A stretch of 56,209 nt of DNA. Source: a virus. The notes under the pieces were generated by a model. The model did not search any database. It was not told the origin of the DNA and worked only from the letters and a program-made list of their open reading frames with translations. A program made the position numbers and the translations under genes. Positions 15,901-23,215 of the stretch are shown piece after piece. Numbering within the stretch: position 1 is the stretch's first letter; each line of letters opens with the position of its first letter. The stretch lies in the IMG/VR virus record IMGVR_UViG_3300046501_000480, positions 1-56,209 of that record, one strand, 5' to 3'.

Positions 15901-18426
15901 TTTAGAAATGTCGATGTCGTGCGTTTTGTGATAGTTCCCAGTTGCTCATCGCCCAGATGATTTAGAAAAGCAAGGTATACAAGGGGTTAAATGTAATTCG
16001 GTTCGTCATCGCCTACATGATTTAGAAAACATGGGGGCTTCCTTAGATGCGTTATCAATTTATTCATCGCTCAGATGATTTAGAAACAAAAGCGTTCACG
16101 GTCTTGTTGTCTTTCTGCATTCATCATCGCCCAGATGATTTAGAAAAAGGTCTTTAGCTTCTTGTGATCTGGCTACAGGTTACTCATCGCCCAGATGATT
16201 TAGAAATAGTGGATAAATTATTTAAAAAACCATATCAGGTTACTCATCGCCCAGATGATTTAGAAATTTGACGTATACAGTCACTTCTTGTCAGACGTGT
16301 TCGTCATCGCCCAGATGATTTAGAAAAATTAGGCCGCTAATTAGATTCCATTGTTCTGGTTGCTCATCCCGTAGATGATTTAGAAAACAGCTTTATTCGC
16401 AGCTTTGAGACCTGCATCGTTCGTCATCGCATAGATGATTTAGAAATCCTTTTCTCAGGTTGCACAGCTCATACTGTTGTTGCTCATCGCGTAGATGATT
16501 TAGAAATGATCAACTAAACCTTGCCATGTAATCTTAGGGTTTGTCATCGCTCAGATGATTTAGAAATGGCATAACATGGCCAATCATGAGCTCAGCATGT
16601 TTCTCATCGCCCAGATGATTTAGAAAATAATGGTCATTTTGGTGATTGAATTATTAATATTCGTCATCGCGTAGATGATTTAGAAAACGCACAAGAAAGC
16701 CCATTTCTGGTCGCTCGAGTTCGTCATCGCACAGATGATTTAGAAATTGATCTGGAATAGTGGTACACCCATTTTTATGTTTCTCATCGCTCAGATGATT
16801 TAGAAAATAATGGTCATTTTGGTGATTGAATTATTAATATTCGTCATCGCGTAGATGATTTAGAAAACGCACAAGAAAGCCCATTTCTGGTCGCTCGAGT
16901 TCGTCATCGCACAGATGATTTAGAAATTGATCTGGAATAGTGGTACACCCATTTTTATGTTTCTCATCGCTCAGATGATTTAGAAATCAACCTGAACACA
17001 GACATACATGTTCTGTTGGTTGCTCATCGCATAGATGATTTAGAAAGTCGAAGTCGGCAGGAGTTGGAGCATTATTTGGTTGCTCATCGCGTAGATGATT
17101 TAGAAAATAAGCAGAACACTGCGATCAATGGTGTCAATGTTCGTCATCGCCCAGATGATTTAGAAATAAAACACTGAAAAACTAAAATTTCATGAATCGT
17201 TCGTCTTCGCCCAGATGATTTAGAAAAATAGTCACACCATCAGGGATTTTTTCTATTTATTGCTCATCGCTCAGATGATTTAGAAATTTAACTCCAGATA
17301 GTGAAAACAAGCCTGTAAGTTACTCATCGCCCAGATGATTTAGAAAAAAACAGCCTTTGGCGCTTTACCTGTGAAATCGTTCGTCATCGCCTAGATGATT
17401 TAGAAATATAACTCCCGATTCGCTTTCACCCAACTTGAGTTGCTCATCGCGTAGATGATTTAGAAATCCCAGTGCACTATGAAGGAGATCTAAATGGGGT
17501 TGCTCATCGCCCAGATGATTTAGAAACCATCCATAACCCAAAACTAAACGCTCTTTGTGTTGCTCATCGCCCAGATGATTTAGAAATTCACCTGTAGTAA
17601 CAGTGGTTAGATAACCCAGTTGCTCATCGCCCAGATGATTTAGAAAAACAGTACGTAAAGGACCGCCAAAAGTTACGGGTTGCTCATCGCCCAGATGATT
17701 TAGAAAAATACCAGTGGCCAATAACCTATTGCGAATACGTTGCTCATCGCGTAGATGATTTAGAAATTGCATTCCTGACCAAAAGATTTAATGGTGACGT
17801 TGCTCATCGCCCAGATGATTTAGAAACAAACATGAAAACAGAATACGCGCCTGATAATGTTGCTCATCACTTAGATGATTTAGAAAACATGGGAGCTTCC
17901 ATTTAGATGCGTTATCAATTTATTCATCGCTCAGATGATTTAGAAACCTACGGGCAACATCCCTAACACACCCACCTCGTACGTCATCGCACAGATGATT
18001 TAGAGAAAAGTTGGTTGAACCATATTCTGATGATGTAAGTTCGTCATCGCCCAGATGATTTAGAAACAAACATGTATGCAAAAGACCTGTTTAATTATGT
18101 TCGTCATCGCCCAGATGATTTAGAAAATACCCCAACACAAGGCGCTCTTTGTTGCTCAGTTGCTCATCGCCCAGATGATTTAGAAACAACGACGCCGCCG
18201 TGTGTTTGTTATCGGAAGGTTGCTCATCGCGTAGATGATTTAGAAAATCCATTTTTGAACGTCACCAGCGCCAGCATAGTTGCTCATCGCTCAGATGATT
18301 TAGAAAATCGTGTCAGCAAGAACTTGAGCTGTACGGGTGTTGCTCATCGCATAGATGATTTAGAAATTGAGGTAACGATTTTGAGCTTGTTCTGTCAGGT
18401 TCGTCATCGCTTAGATGATTTAATAA
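12941..18426 (+). CRISPR. Main type I-F CRISPR array, 92 repeats and 91 spacers
   Basis: Repeats of 28 bases start at 12941 and recur every 60 bases to 16001, then from 16059 every 60 bases to 18399. One spacer (16029-16058) is 30 bases; the other spacers I parsed are 32. The first 22 repeats (to 14228) are uniform GTTAC...GCCCA types apart from one base at 13961. Later repeats vary at bases 4-5 (AC, GC, CG, TC, TT, GT) and 13-14 (CC, AT, GT, CA, TC). The TCATC/GATGA stem and TTTAGAAA end are nearly invariant. The last repeat is degenerate (ends TTTAATAA). Several spacers recur, and four match the resident prophage. Confidence 0.99.
16627..16986 (+). repeat. 180-bp tandem duplication inside the CRISPR array (three spacers copied)
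   Basis: The three spacer-repeat units at 16627-16806 (spacers 62-64) are repeated without change at 16807-16986 (spacers 65-67). The copied repeats carry the same loop variants, so this is recombination or slippage within the array, not three new acquisitions. The copied block includes spacer 62, which matches the prophage early promoter. Confidence 0.95.
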
Positions 18427-18442
18427 TTTGAATCATAAAAAG

Positions 18443-18475
18443 AAAAAGCCCCGAAACTTACGTTTCAGGGCTTTT
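18443..18475 (-). terminator. Original ssrA terminator, now separated from the gene by the prophage
   Basis: AAAAGCCC-GAAAC / GTTTC-GGGCTTTT forms a 13-bp stem with one mismatch and a TTAC loop. On the minus strand it is followed by a T-rich run. It sits 4 bases beyond the 33-base ssrA 3'-end copy. Before integration it would have terminated tmRNA transcription. It may also stop CRISPR array transcription on the plus strand. Confidence 0.75.
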
Positions 18476-18478
18476 CAC

Positions 18479-18511
18479 GAATTTTGGTGGAGATGGCGGG
18501 AGTTGAACCCG
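18479..18511. other. attL, 33-bp copy of the ssrA 3' end
   Basis: The 33 bases starting GAATTTTGGTGGAGATGG and ending GAACCCG are identical to 56066-56098, which is the 3' end (CCA end on the minus strand) of the tmRNA gene. Sequence diverges just after (AAACAATC against CGTCCGCC). This is the left attachment site left by integrase-mediated insertion of the prophage. Confidence 0.95.
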
Positions 18512-18611
18512 AAACAATCAAACACTATCAAATACTATTAAATTACCGACTTTAAAAATCAATAACTTACATCCCCTTGCTTGAATTGTATTTTACTGTT
18601 TATTAAGTCTG

Positions 18612-18630
18612 CCTGTCAAAAAACCTGTCA
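18612..18630 (+). promoter_or_regulatory. Candidate integrase arm sites near attL
   Basis: Two direct copies of CCTGTCA at 18612-18618 and 18624-18630. A matching pair lies near attR at 56008-56025. Paired short direct repeats next to both att cores are typical arm-type binding sites of tyrosine integrases. The rest of 18512-18804 has no gene I can support. Confidence 0.55.
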
Positions 18631-18804
18631 TGACCCATCTTTGTTTAATCTCGTTTACATGGTTTTAATTGGAGAAATTCCGACCAAATGCACTCAATCT
18701 TGCGACTTTAATTGTCGTGTCCCTGATTTCCAAAGATTTTTATAATTTGAATTTTTAAAGCCTCATCTCTACCATAAACTTGAATTTGTAACTAAATCAA
18801 TTTT

Positions 18805-20097
18805 ATGAAACCGCGTATTTTTTGTTTGGTTGACGTGAACAACTGCTATGCAAGTATAGAACGTTTCTTCAACCCTCAATTAATTAACAAACCAGTTATT
18901 GTGCTTTCCAACAATGATGGCTGCGCTGTTGCACGTTCTGCCGAAGCCAAAGCGATTGGCATCAAAATGGGCGACCCCCTATTTAAAATTATTGATTTAG
19001 TAAAACGACATAATGTAGCTGTACTCTCCAGCAATTACCCTGTTTACGCTGAAATGAGCCGCAGATTTCACGCAATATTAAAACAGTTTGTAGCACCTCA
19101 TGAGCATGAGACTTACAGCATTGATGAAGCGTTCTTAGAGCTGACAGCATATAGACAGAACTATGATTTAGATGCTTACGCCCGCCTCATGAAAAATCGA
19201 ATATGGCAATGGATCGGTCTGCCCGTGTGCGTGGGAATAGGCCGAAGCAAGACTGAAGCAAAAATGGCAAACTATCTTGCCAAAACCTACATGACATTTG
19301 ATGGGGTATGCAACCTCACAACCTTTGAAGCCAATATTAGAGATTTACTTTACAAACAAACTCATGTATCAGAAGTATGGGGAGTTGGTAGACAACATTC
19401 TAAGAAACTGGAGGCCATGGGGATTAGTAAGGTCTATGATTTAATGATGGCTAACCCCTACCATATGGAATCATTATTTAGCGTTGTTATGAAGCGTACA
19501 GTGCTGGAGCTTAACGGTATTGCATGCATCGAAATTGAAGACACCCCACCTTCACGCAAACAAATCATTTCATCACGTGCATTTAAGCAAAAAATAACCG
19601 AAAAGGATGATTTAAAAGAAGCCATTGCGCGAAGGACGCAAGAAGCATTTACACGAATAAGAAAGGATCAGGCTCTATGCGGCTGTATCATCGGTTTTGC
19701 TCACTCAAGCCCATTTGATGTGAATAAGCCATTCTATAAAAAAGAATTTTCTCAACCCTTTGCTGTACCAACAGATGACGTTAGAAAGCTTGTAAAAGCG
19801 ACCACTAGAATGATTGATTACATTTATAAAACTGGCGTGGATTTCAAAAAATGTGGGGTTGTTTTGACTGCACTCGAGAGCAAGCACACTTATACTTATG
19901 ACTTACTAACGGATTATAGTGACTTAGAGAAAACAGAAAATTTGATGTGTGCCATAGAAGGGATTCAAGGGAAATTTGGAAAATTTAAATTAGGTTTTGG
20001 TGGGAGTATGTATCAAAATCGGTCTTGGTCGATGTCTCAAAACCTTAAATCTAATAATTATTTTACTTGGGAGGGTATGCTGGCAATCAACAATTAA
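18805..20097 (+). CDS. umuC: UmuC-like Y-family DNA polymerase V subunit
   Basis: 430 residues, normal UmuC length. The catalytic carboxylates are present: Asp10 (CLVDVNNCY) and Asp107-Glu108 (YSIDEAF). VIVLSNNDGCAVARS follows at residue 31 as in the family. The C-terminal half carries the little-finger region and the usual ending. UmuC performs error-prone synthesis past DNA lesions with UmuD'. No umuD is adjacent, so it would rely on a host UmuD-like protein. It lies just inside attL and is transcribed away from the structural genes, a typical prophage cargo position. The ribosome site is weak. Confidence 0.93.
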   Translation: MKPRIFCLVDVNNCYASIERFFNPQLINKPVIVLSNNDGCAVARSAEAKAIGIKMGDPLFKIIDLVKRHNVAVLSSNYPVYAEMSRRFHAILKQFVAPHEHETYSIDEAFLELTAYRQNYDLDAYARLMKNRIWQWIGLPVCVGIGRSKTEAKMANYLAKTYMTFDGVCNLTTFEANIRDLLYKQTHVSEVWGVGRQHSKKLEAMGISKVYDLMMANPYHMESLFSVVMKRTVLELNGIACIEIEDTPPSRKQIISSRAFKQKITEKDDLKEAIARRTQEAFTRIRKDQALCGCIIGFAHSSPFDVNKPFYKKEFSQPFAVPTDDVRKLVKATTRMIDYIYKTGVDFKKCGVVLTALESKHTYTYDLLTDYSDLEKTENLMCAIEGIQGKFGKFKLGFGGSMYQNRSWSMSQNLKSNNYFTWEGMLAINN

Positions 20098-20127
20098 AAA
20101 AAGATCAAAAAAGATGCAAAATAATAT

Positions 20128-20156
20128 TTGACTTGTGACCGCTCACATTCTATATT
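20128..20156 (+). promoter_or_regulatory. Strong promoter with palindromic operator in the -35/-10 spacer
   Basis: TTGACT (20128-20133), a 17-base spacer, TATATT (20151-20156). The spacer contains TGTGA-CCGC-TCACA (20134-20147), a 14-bp inverted repeat where a dimeric repressor would block RNA polymerase. The start codon of the next gene is about 70 bases further, behind AGGAATTAAAC. This layout is common for autoregulated phage cargo operons, including anti-CRISPR operons. Confidence 0.75.
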
Positions 20157-20224
20157 AATTTCATCAAGGCAGAGATTGCGGCTCAAAGACCCTTGATAAT
20201 CAAAATCTAAGCGAGGAATTAAAC

Positions 20225-20422
20225 ATGAAAAATTTAACAATATTAAGCAAAGTAACCAAAGATGCAAAGGCCACAGCTAAATATGATGAATCATTGAAAA
20301 GTGGCGATGTAGTTACTTATAAAACAGAAGATGGAGCGATATTAGAAGGTGTAGTTTCTTATGCTCAAAAATGGAGTGCTCAACGTTATTCGAATCTTCC
20401 AGTAGTGGAGATTGAAAAATGA
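20225..20422 (+). CDS. Small prophage protein, unknown (65 aa)
   Basis: A 65-residue soluble protein with good ribosome site AGGAATTAAAC. The C-terminal half (SGDVVTYKTEDGAILEGVVS) has the look of a small beta-barrel. I recognise no family. Its stop overlaps the start of the next gene by 4 bases (ATGA), so the two are translationally coupled. It is first in an operon with a strong, probably repressed promoter near attL, the usual place for defence or counter-defence cargo. Confidence 0.7.
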   Translation: MKNLTILSKVTKDAKATAKYDESLKSGDVVTYKTEDGAILEGVVSYAQKWSAQRYSNLPVVEIEK

Positions 20423-20802
20423 AAGAGTTTAACTTTATTCATAGAAATCCTATGGCTAATGTAAATCATCTGTTAGCAACGGATATCCCTTATTTAACTG
20501 TTAGTGATACTTATCCAAATGATCATAATGTAGCGCAAGAAATAGCTGACTTTGCATGTAGTTTTGATGCAGCTGCAAGAGTTATTAATAGCTTCACTTA
20601 TAGCCGGTTAAGAAAAACATTTGGTCGCGTATATACAGAAGAGGCAATAAAAATTAACGATGAGAACTTTTATGTAGTAAAAGCCATTTATCAAGCCAAG
20701 CCTGTTTATATAGATGGTAAAAGAAAGTTTAAAGAATCAAGCTTTTCACCACTAAAACAAATAGCATATCTTAACATTCCCCAATTTCTACCAAAGAAAT
20801 AA
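20419..20802 (+). CDS. Small prophage protein, unknown (127 aa), candidate counter-defence cargo
   Basis: 127 residues, soluble, mixed alpha/beta. The middle part FACSFDAAARVINSFTYSRL looks helical and the end SSFSPLKQIAYLNIPQFLP is hydrophobic. No known motif. Coupled to the preceding 65-aa gene and followed by a strong terminator, so the pair forms a two-gene operon. An anti-CRISPR or other anti-defence role is only a context inference: the prophage survives beside spacers that almost perfectly match it. It could equally be a DNA-mimic, a superinfection factor or a regulator. Confidence 0.65.
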   Translation: MKEFNFIHRNPMANVNHLLATDIPYLTVSDTYPNDHNVAQEIADFACSFDAAARVINSFTYSRLRKTFGRVYTEEAIKINDENFYVVKAIYQAKPVYIDGKRKFKESSFSPLKQIAYLNIPQFLPKK

Positions 20803-20805
20803 ATA

Positions 20806-20830
20806 AAGCCCCGATTGCGGCGGGGCTTTC
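20806..20830 (+). terminator. Terminator of the two-gene cargo operon
   Basis: AAAGCCCCG, short loop ATTGCGG, CGGGGCTTT: a GC-rich hairpin with a T-end just after the stop at 20802. Confidence 0.85.
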
Positions 20831-20874
20831 CATCTAAGCGATGGTGTTCATCAAATATATCAGGTTATTGGATT

Positions 20875-21069
20875 ATGGCAACCACAGCAGCTGAACGAAA
20901 GGCAAAACAAAGAAGGGAAATGCTTGAGAAAGGTCTTGTAAGAAAAGATTTGTGGCTTTCTAAAGAAAATTTAGAAGTTATTGAAAATTTCAAAAATTTA
21001 TACGAATTAAAATCAAATGATGAAGCAATAAATCAAATTTTAGAACAATATAAGAAAGCCCTCACCTGA
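20875..21069 (+). CDS. Small basic DNA-binding-like protein (ribbon-helix-helix type?)
   Basis: 64 residues from ATG 20875. The upstream ORF extension overlaps the preceding terminator and is unlikely to be translated. The N-terminus is very basic (TTAAERKAKQRREMLEKGLV), followed by VRKDLWLSKENLEVIENFK and SNDEAINQILEQY. This beta-strand, helix, helix layout is that of small ribbon-helix-helix regulators common in Acinetobacter phages. It could bind the TGTGA-N4-TCACA palindrome upstream of the cargo operon, as anti-CRISPR-associated (Aca) proteins do, but that is inference. Confidence 0.65.
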   Translation: MATTAAERKAKQRREMLEKGLVRKDLWLSKENLEVIENFKNLYELKSNDEAINQILEQYKKALT

Positions 21070-21078
21070 GGGCTTTTC
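21057..21078. terminator. Bidirectional terminator between cargo genes and lysis genes
   Basis: AAAGCCCTCA / TGAGGGCTTTT with a tiny loop. It overlaps the 3' ends of the two convergent genes and can serve both strands. Confidence 0.8.
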
Positions 21079-21325
21079 CTATTTCTATCCAAGCATCCAC
21101 TTTAGCTGAACATTCATTACCTTTAGCTAGCGTATCAATAATCCAAGGGGTAATAACTTTACCTGTTCCATCTTCAAGCTTATTAAAACTATCGCATGGC
21201 TGCATTAAATTAGCTGGTACGTTTGGCTTCAATAAGACTGTTAATTTGCTGCACCCCGTCAGAATCAATACAGCGATTGAGATAAACAGGACGCTCAATG
21301 ATCTTTTGCACTTCACGCTCAACAT
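21062..21325 (-). CDS. Rz1-like outer-membrane spanin lipoprotein
   Basis: Start taken at the ATG giving MLSVKCKRSLSVLFISIAVL, followed by LTGC, a lipoprotein signal. The mature part is short with several prolines (VLLKPNVPANLMQPC). The gene starts inside Rz in another frame, the classic nested Rz/Rz1 design. o-Spanins join with the i-spanin to fuse inner and outer membrane in the last step of lysis. The longer upstream frame would add 13 residues before the signal peptide and lacks a good ribosome site. Confidence 0.82.
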   Translation of the reverse strand: MLSVKCKRSLSVLFISIAVLILTGCSKLTVLLKPNVPANLMQPCDSFNKLEDGTGKVITPWIIDTLAKGNECSAKVDAWIEIGKALR

Positions 21326-21572
21326 ACTCGACTTTTGTACGTTGTTCTGACTTAAGTTGTTCATAGTCTGCGCTCACTTGATTAAATTCGTTTTGTGCTT
21401 CGGCAAGCGCTTTAACTTGCTTACGCTCAATATCTTGTATTTGTGACTGACATTGCTGTTCTGCTTGCTTTAATAAGCCTGCATAGCGATTTGTGATAGC
21501 CGTCTGAATAACAACCACAACAACTAAAATAATGATTGCGGTCCAACGCTTATTTAAAAGAATCCAAGTCAT
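21210..21572 (-). CDS. Rz-like inner-membrane spanin
   Basis: 120 residues. One N-terminal membrane segment (WTAIIILVVVVVIQTAI) is followed by a long charged coiled coil (KQAEQQCQSQIQDIERKQVK and on), the i-spanin layout. Its ATG overlaps the endolysin stop (ATGA) and its 3' part encodes Rz1 in another frame. Role: spanning the periplasm with Rz1 for outer-membrane disruption. Confidence 0.88.
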   Translation of the reverse strand: MTWILLNKRWTAIIILVVVVVIQTAITNRYAGLLKQAEQQCQSQIQDIERKQVKALAEAQNEFNQVSADYEQLKSEQRTKVEYVEREVQKIIERPVYLNRCIDSDGVQQINSLIEAKRTS

Positions 21573-22081
21573 GAGTTTTCACCTACACATTTGTGATGAC
21601 GCTCAAGCTGTCTAGTCCACACGCCATAACAATTATTTTTACGAATACTGCAATCTCGCTTTGCAACGTATTTCCACTTAAGCAGTGCATCACACGCATG
21701 TCGGGGTTTATTCAGCAAAAGCAGCCTTCGCATAGATGAGCCAGACCAAGCCGATTGACCATACTGATAAATAAAGTCCAGATAGATTTCATATTCAGTC
21801 TGAGTAAGCTTCACGTTTGGCAAAGATTTCTTTAAAAATGCTTCATCTTTACTTACGTGATAACGCAACCATTTATCAGCGGTATCCCGATTAATTGGTG
21901 GGTCAGTCTTTTTGACTTTTTGGCCGTTTGGCTTAACTGTGGTGCCATGACCCTGTGTAGGAACATCACCAGCCACAGGAATTACTGGACTGGACGTATA
22001 CCCTTCTTTCATTTTTAAAGGCACAAAAAAAGCAGCCGAAGCTGCTATAAGTACTACTGCAATTTTAGTCTTGTTTGACAT
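21569..22081 (-). CDS. Phage lysozyme (GH24) with N-terminal membrane segment, likely SAR endolysin
   Basis: ATG at 22081 (MSNKTKIAVVL) is preferred over the GTG three codons earlier. The N-terminal segment KIAVVLIAASAAFFVPL is weakly hydrophobic and Ala-rich, like signal-anchor-release endolysins exported by Sec. KEGY holds the catalytic Glu (residue 26), then Asp39 and Thr47 in DVPTQGHGTT, the GH24 triad with somewhat longer Glu-Asp spacing. C-terminal helices (YEIYLDFIYQYGQSAW) are typical. It hydrolyses peptidoglycan. Genes run holin, endolysin, Rz, Rz1. Confidence 0.88.
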   Translation of the reverse strand: MSNKTKIAVVLIAASAAFFVPLKMKEGYTSSPVIPVAGDVPTQGHGTTVKPNGQKVKKTDPPINRDTADKWLRYHVSKDEAFLKKSLPNVKLTQTEYEIYLDFIYQYGQSAWSGSSMRRLLLLNKPRHACDALLKWKYVAKRDCSIRKNNCYGVWTRQLERHHKCVGENS

Positions 22082-22385
22082 TACATTCACCGTTCAATCT
22101 TTTCATTTCAAGCTCTTCTCGCTGGATGCGCAGATTCGATTCAAGCTCTTCTCGTCGTATACGTAGATTCGACTCAAGCTCTTCTCGCTTGTTTCGCTTA
22201 AATTGAAAATATGCATTTAAAAGAAATCCCACTACAGCAACTAAAAGACCAGTTAAAGCAACCCAATCAATTGATGTAAAAAAACCCAAAATAGTTGCCC
22301 CCGCCCCTGTATATGTTGCATATGTCGCTTTTGTTGCTGCCCCTGCTGCTACTTCTGCAACACTACTTGCTGCATGATCTGCCAT
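22065..22385 (-). CDS. Holin-like membrane protein with repeated coiled tail
   Basis: ATG 22385 (MADHAASSVAEVAAG) has the ribosome site GGAGAAGTGAA and is preferred over an upstream frame start. Two hydrophobic segments (about residues 28-38 and 42-60: TGAGATILGFF and VALTGLLVAVVGFLLNAYF) and a charged C-terminal tail fit a class II holin. The tail contains three copies of an REELE-type 11-residue unit (REELESNLRI, REELESNLRI, REELEMKRL), encoded by near-identical 33-base repeats at about 22105-22190. It precedes the endolysin gene and overlaps it slightly. Confidence 0.75.
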   Translation of the reverse strand: MADHAASSVAEVAAGAATKATYATYTGAGATILGFFTSIDWVALTGLLVAVVGFLLNAYFQFKRNKREELESNLRIRREELESNLRIQREELEMKRLNGECNVKQD

Positions 22386-22409
22386 TTCACTTCTCCAGAA
22401 TATAGGCAA

Positions 22410-22433
22410 TAAAAAAGCCCCAATTAAGGGGCT
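22410..22433 (-). terminator. Terminator hairpin upstream of the lysis genes
   Basis: AAAAAGCCCC-AATTAA-GGGGCTT. On the minus strand the hairpin is followed by a T-run, so it can end the tail gene transcript before the holin gene. Confidence 0.75.
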
Positions 22434-22435
22434 TG

Positions 22436-23212
22436 CTAAAAGGCTATTCCGCGATTTTTCATTCTCAGTTTTGATTTTGATGCCATATCTTGCAGTCTTG
22501 ACAATGATAACGCCTTATCGTGGATAATAGCTTCTGCAAAAGTTAGGCTAGTGGCTATAGCACCAGAATAATATCCATTCCCGACAGCGATTTTATTTAA
22601 AGATGCCTGATATGCAGAAGACCATACAAATTGAAGAGAAGCACCAACCCCCAATCTTTCCGTGTAAATAATCACTGTTTTAGTTGTTTTATTAACGCTT
22701 GCAGAAATAAAGAAATACTCTATTTGATCAATATCATTTAATGGAGTTTTAGAGTCTGCTCCACCTGCATTTGATGCTGTTAAAGGTTTAACAGTTACAT
22801 ATCCTTTCTCACCCCCAGCAAAAATACCATGACCTGAAGACCCTGTATAAGAACCAGGAACTAATGTCCCCATTAAAATAGCCAAACCTGTACTATTTGT
22901 CTTAACTACTGCCGTTAAAGTCGTGTTTTGCGTAGCACCATCAACAAAGTCTGCTATTATAGCATTACCATTTTTAGCATCCAACACAACATTATTGTCG
23001 TTGTAAACAGGCAATATAGTTGCACCTGTCTGTACAGCCAAGACATGTCCATTTACACGACCAGTTAAAGATGAAGCATTTTTGCCAAATATCCAATGAT
23101 CCCACGCATCATCTTCAAATGTTTCAACATATATAATATCTTCAACATTTTGTACTTTAGGTAGGTCTGTACGCTTAGAAATAAAATCTGTTTTAAAAAG
23201 TAAGTCAGCCAT
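22436..23212 (-). CDS. Tail fibre-associated protein with LamG/concanavalin-like fold
   Basis: 258 residues, beta-rich, soluble. The pattern VNGHVLAVQTGATILPVYND, TTLTAVVKTNST, KTTKTVIIYTERLG and the final FAEAIIHDKALS resembles phage-encoded LamG-like sandwich domains, which bind glycans and end with this FAEAIIHDKALS-type strand. It is between the tailspike and the holin, so probably a tail-tip accessory or receptor-binding protein. Good ribosome site (AAGGAATTTAAGAT). Confidence 0.62.
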   Translation of the reverse strand: MADLLFKTDFISKRTDLPKVQNVEDIIYVETFEDDAWDHWIFGKNASSLTGRVNGHVLAVQTGATILPVYNDNNVVLDAKNGNAIIADFVDGATQNTTLTAVVKTNSTGLAILMGTLVPGSYTGSSGHGIFAGGEKGYVTVKPLTASNAGGADSKTPLNDIDQIEYFFISASVNKTTKTVIIYTERLGVGASLQFVWSSAYQASLNKIAVGNGYYSGAIATSLTFAEAIIHDKALSLSRLQDMASKSKLRMKNRGIAF

Positions 23213-23215
23213 ATC

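Noticed and set aside
17365-18431. ORFs on both strands with FLNHLGDEQ or VAHRIDDLE repeats
   Set aside because: CRISPR array translated in either direction.
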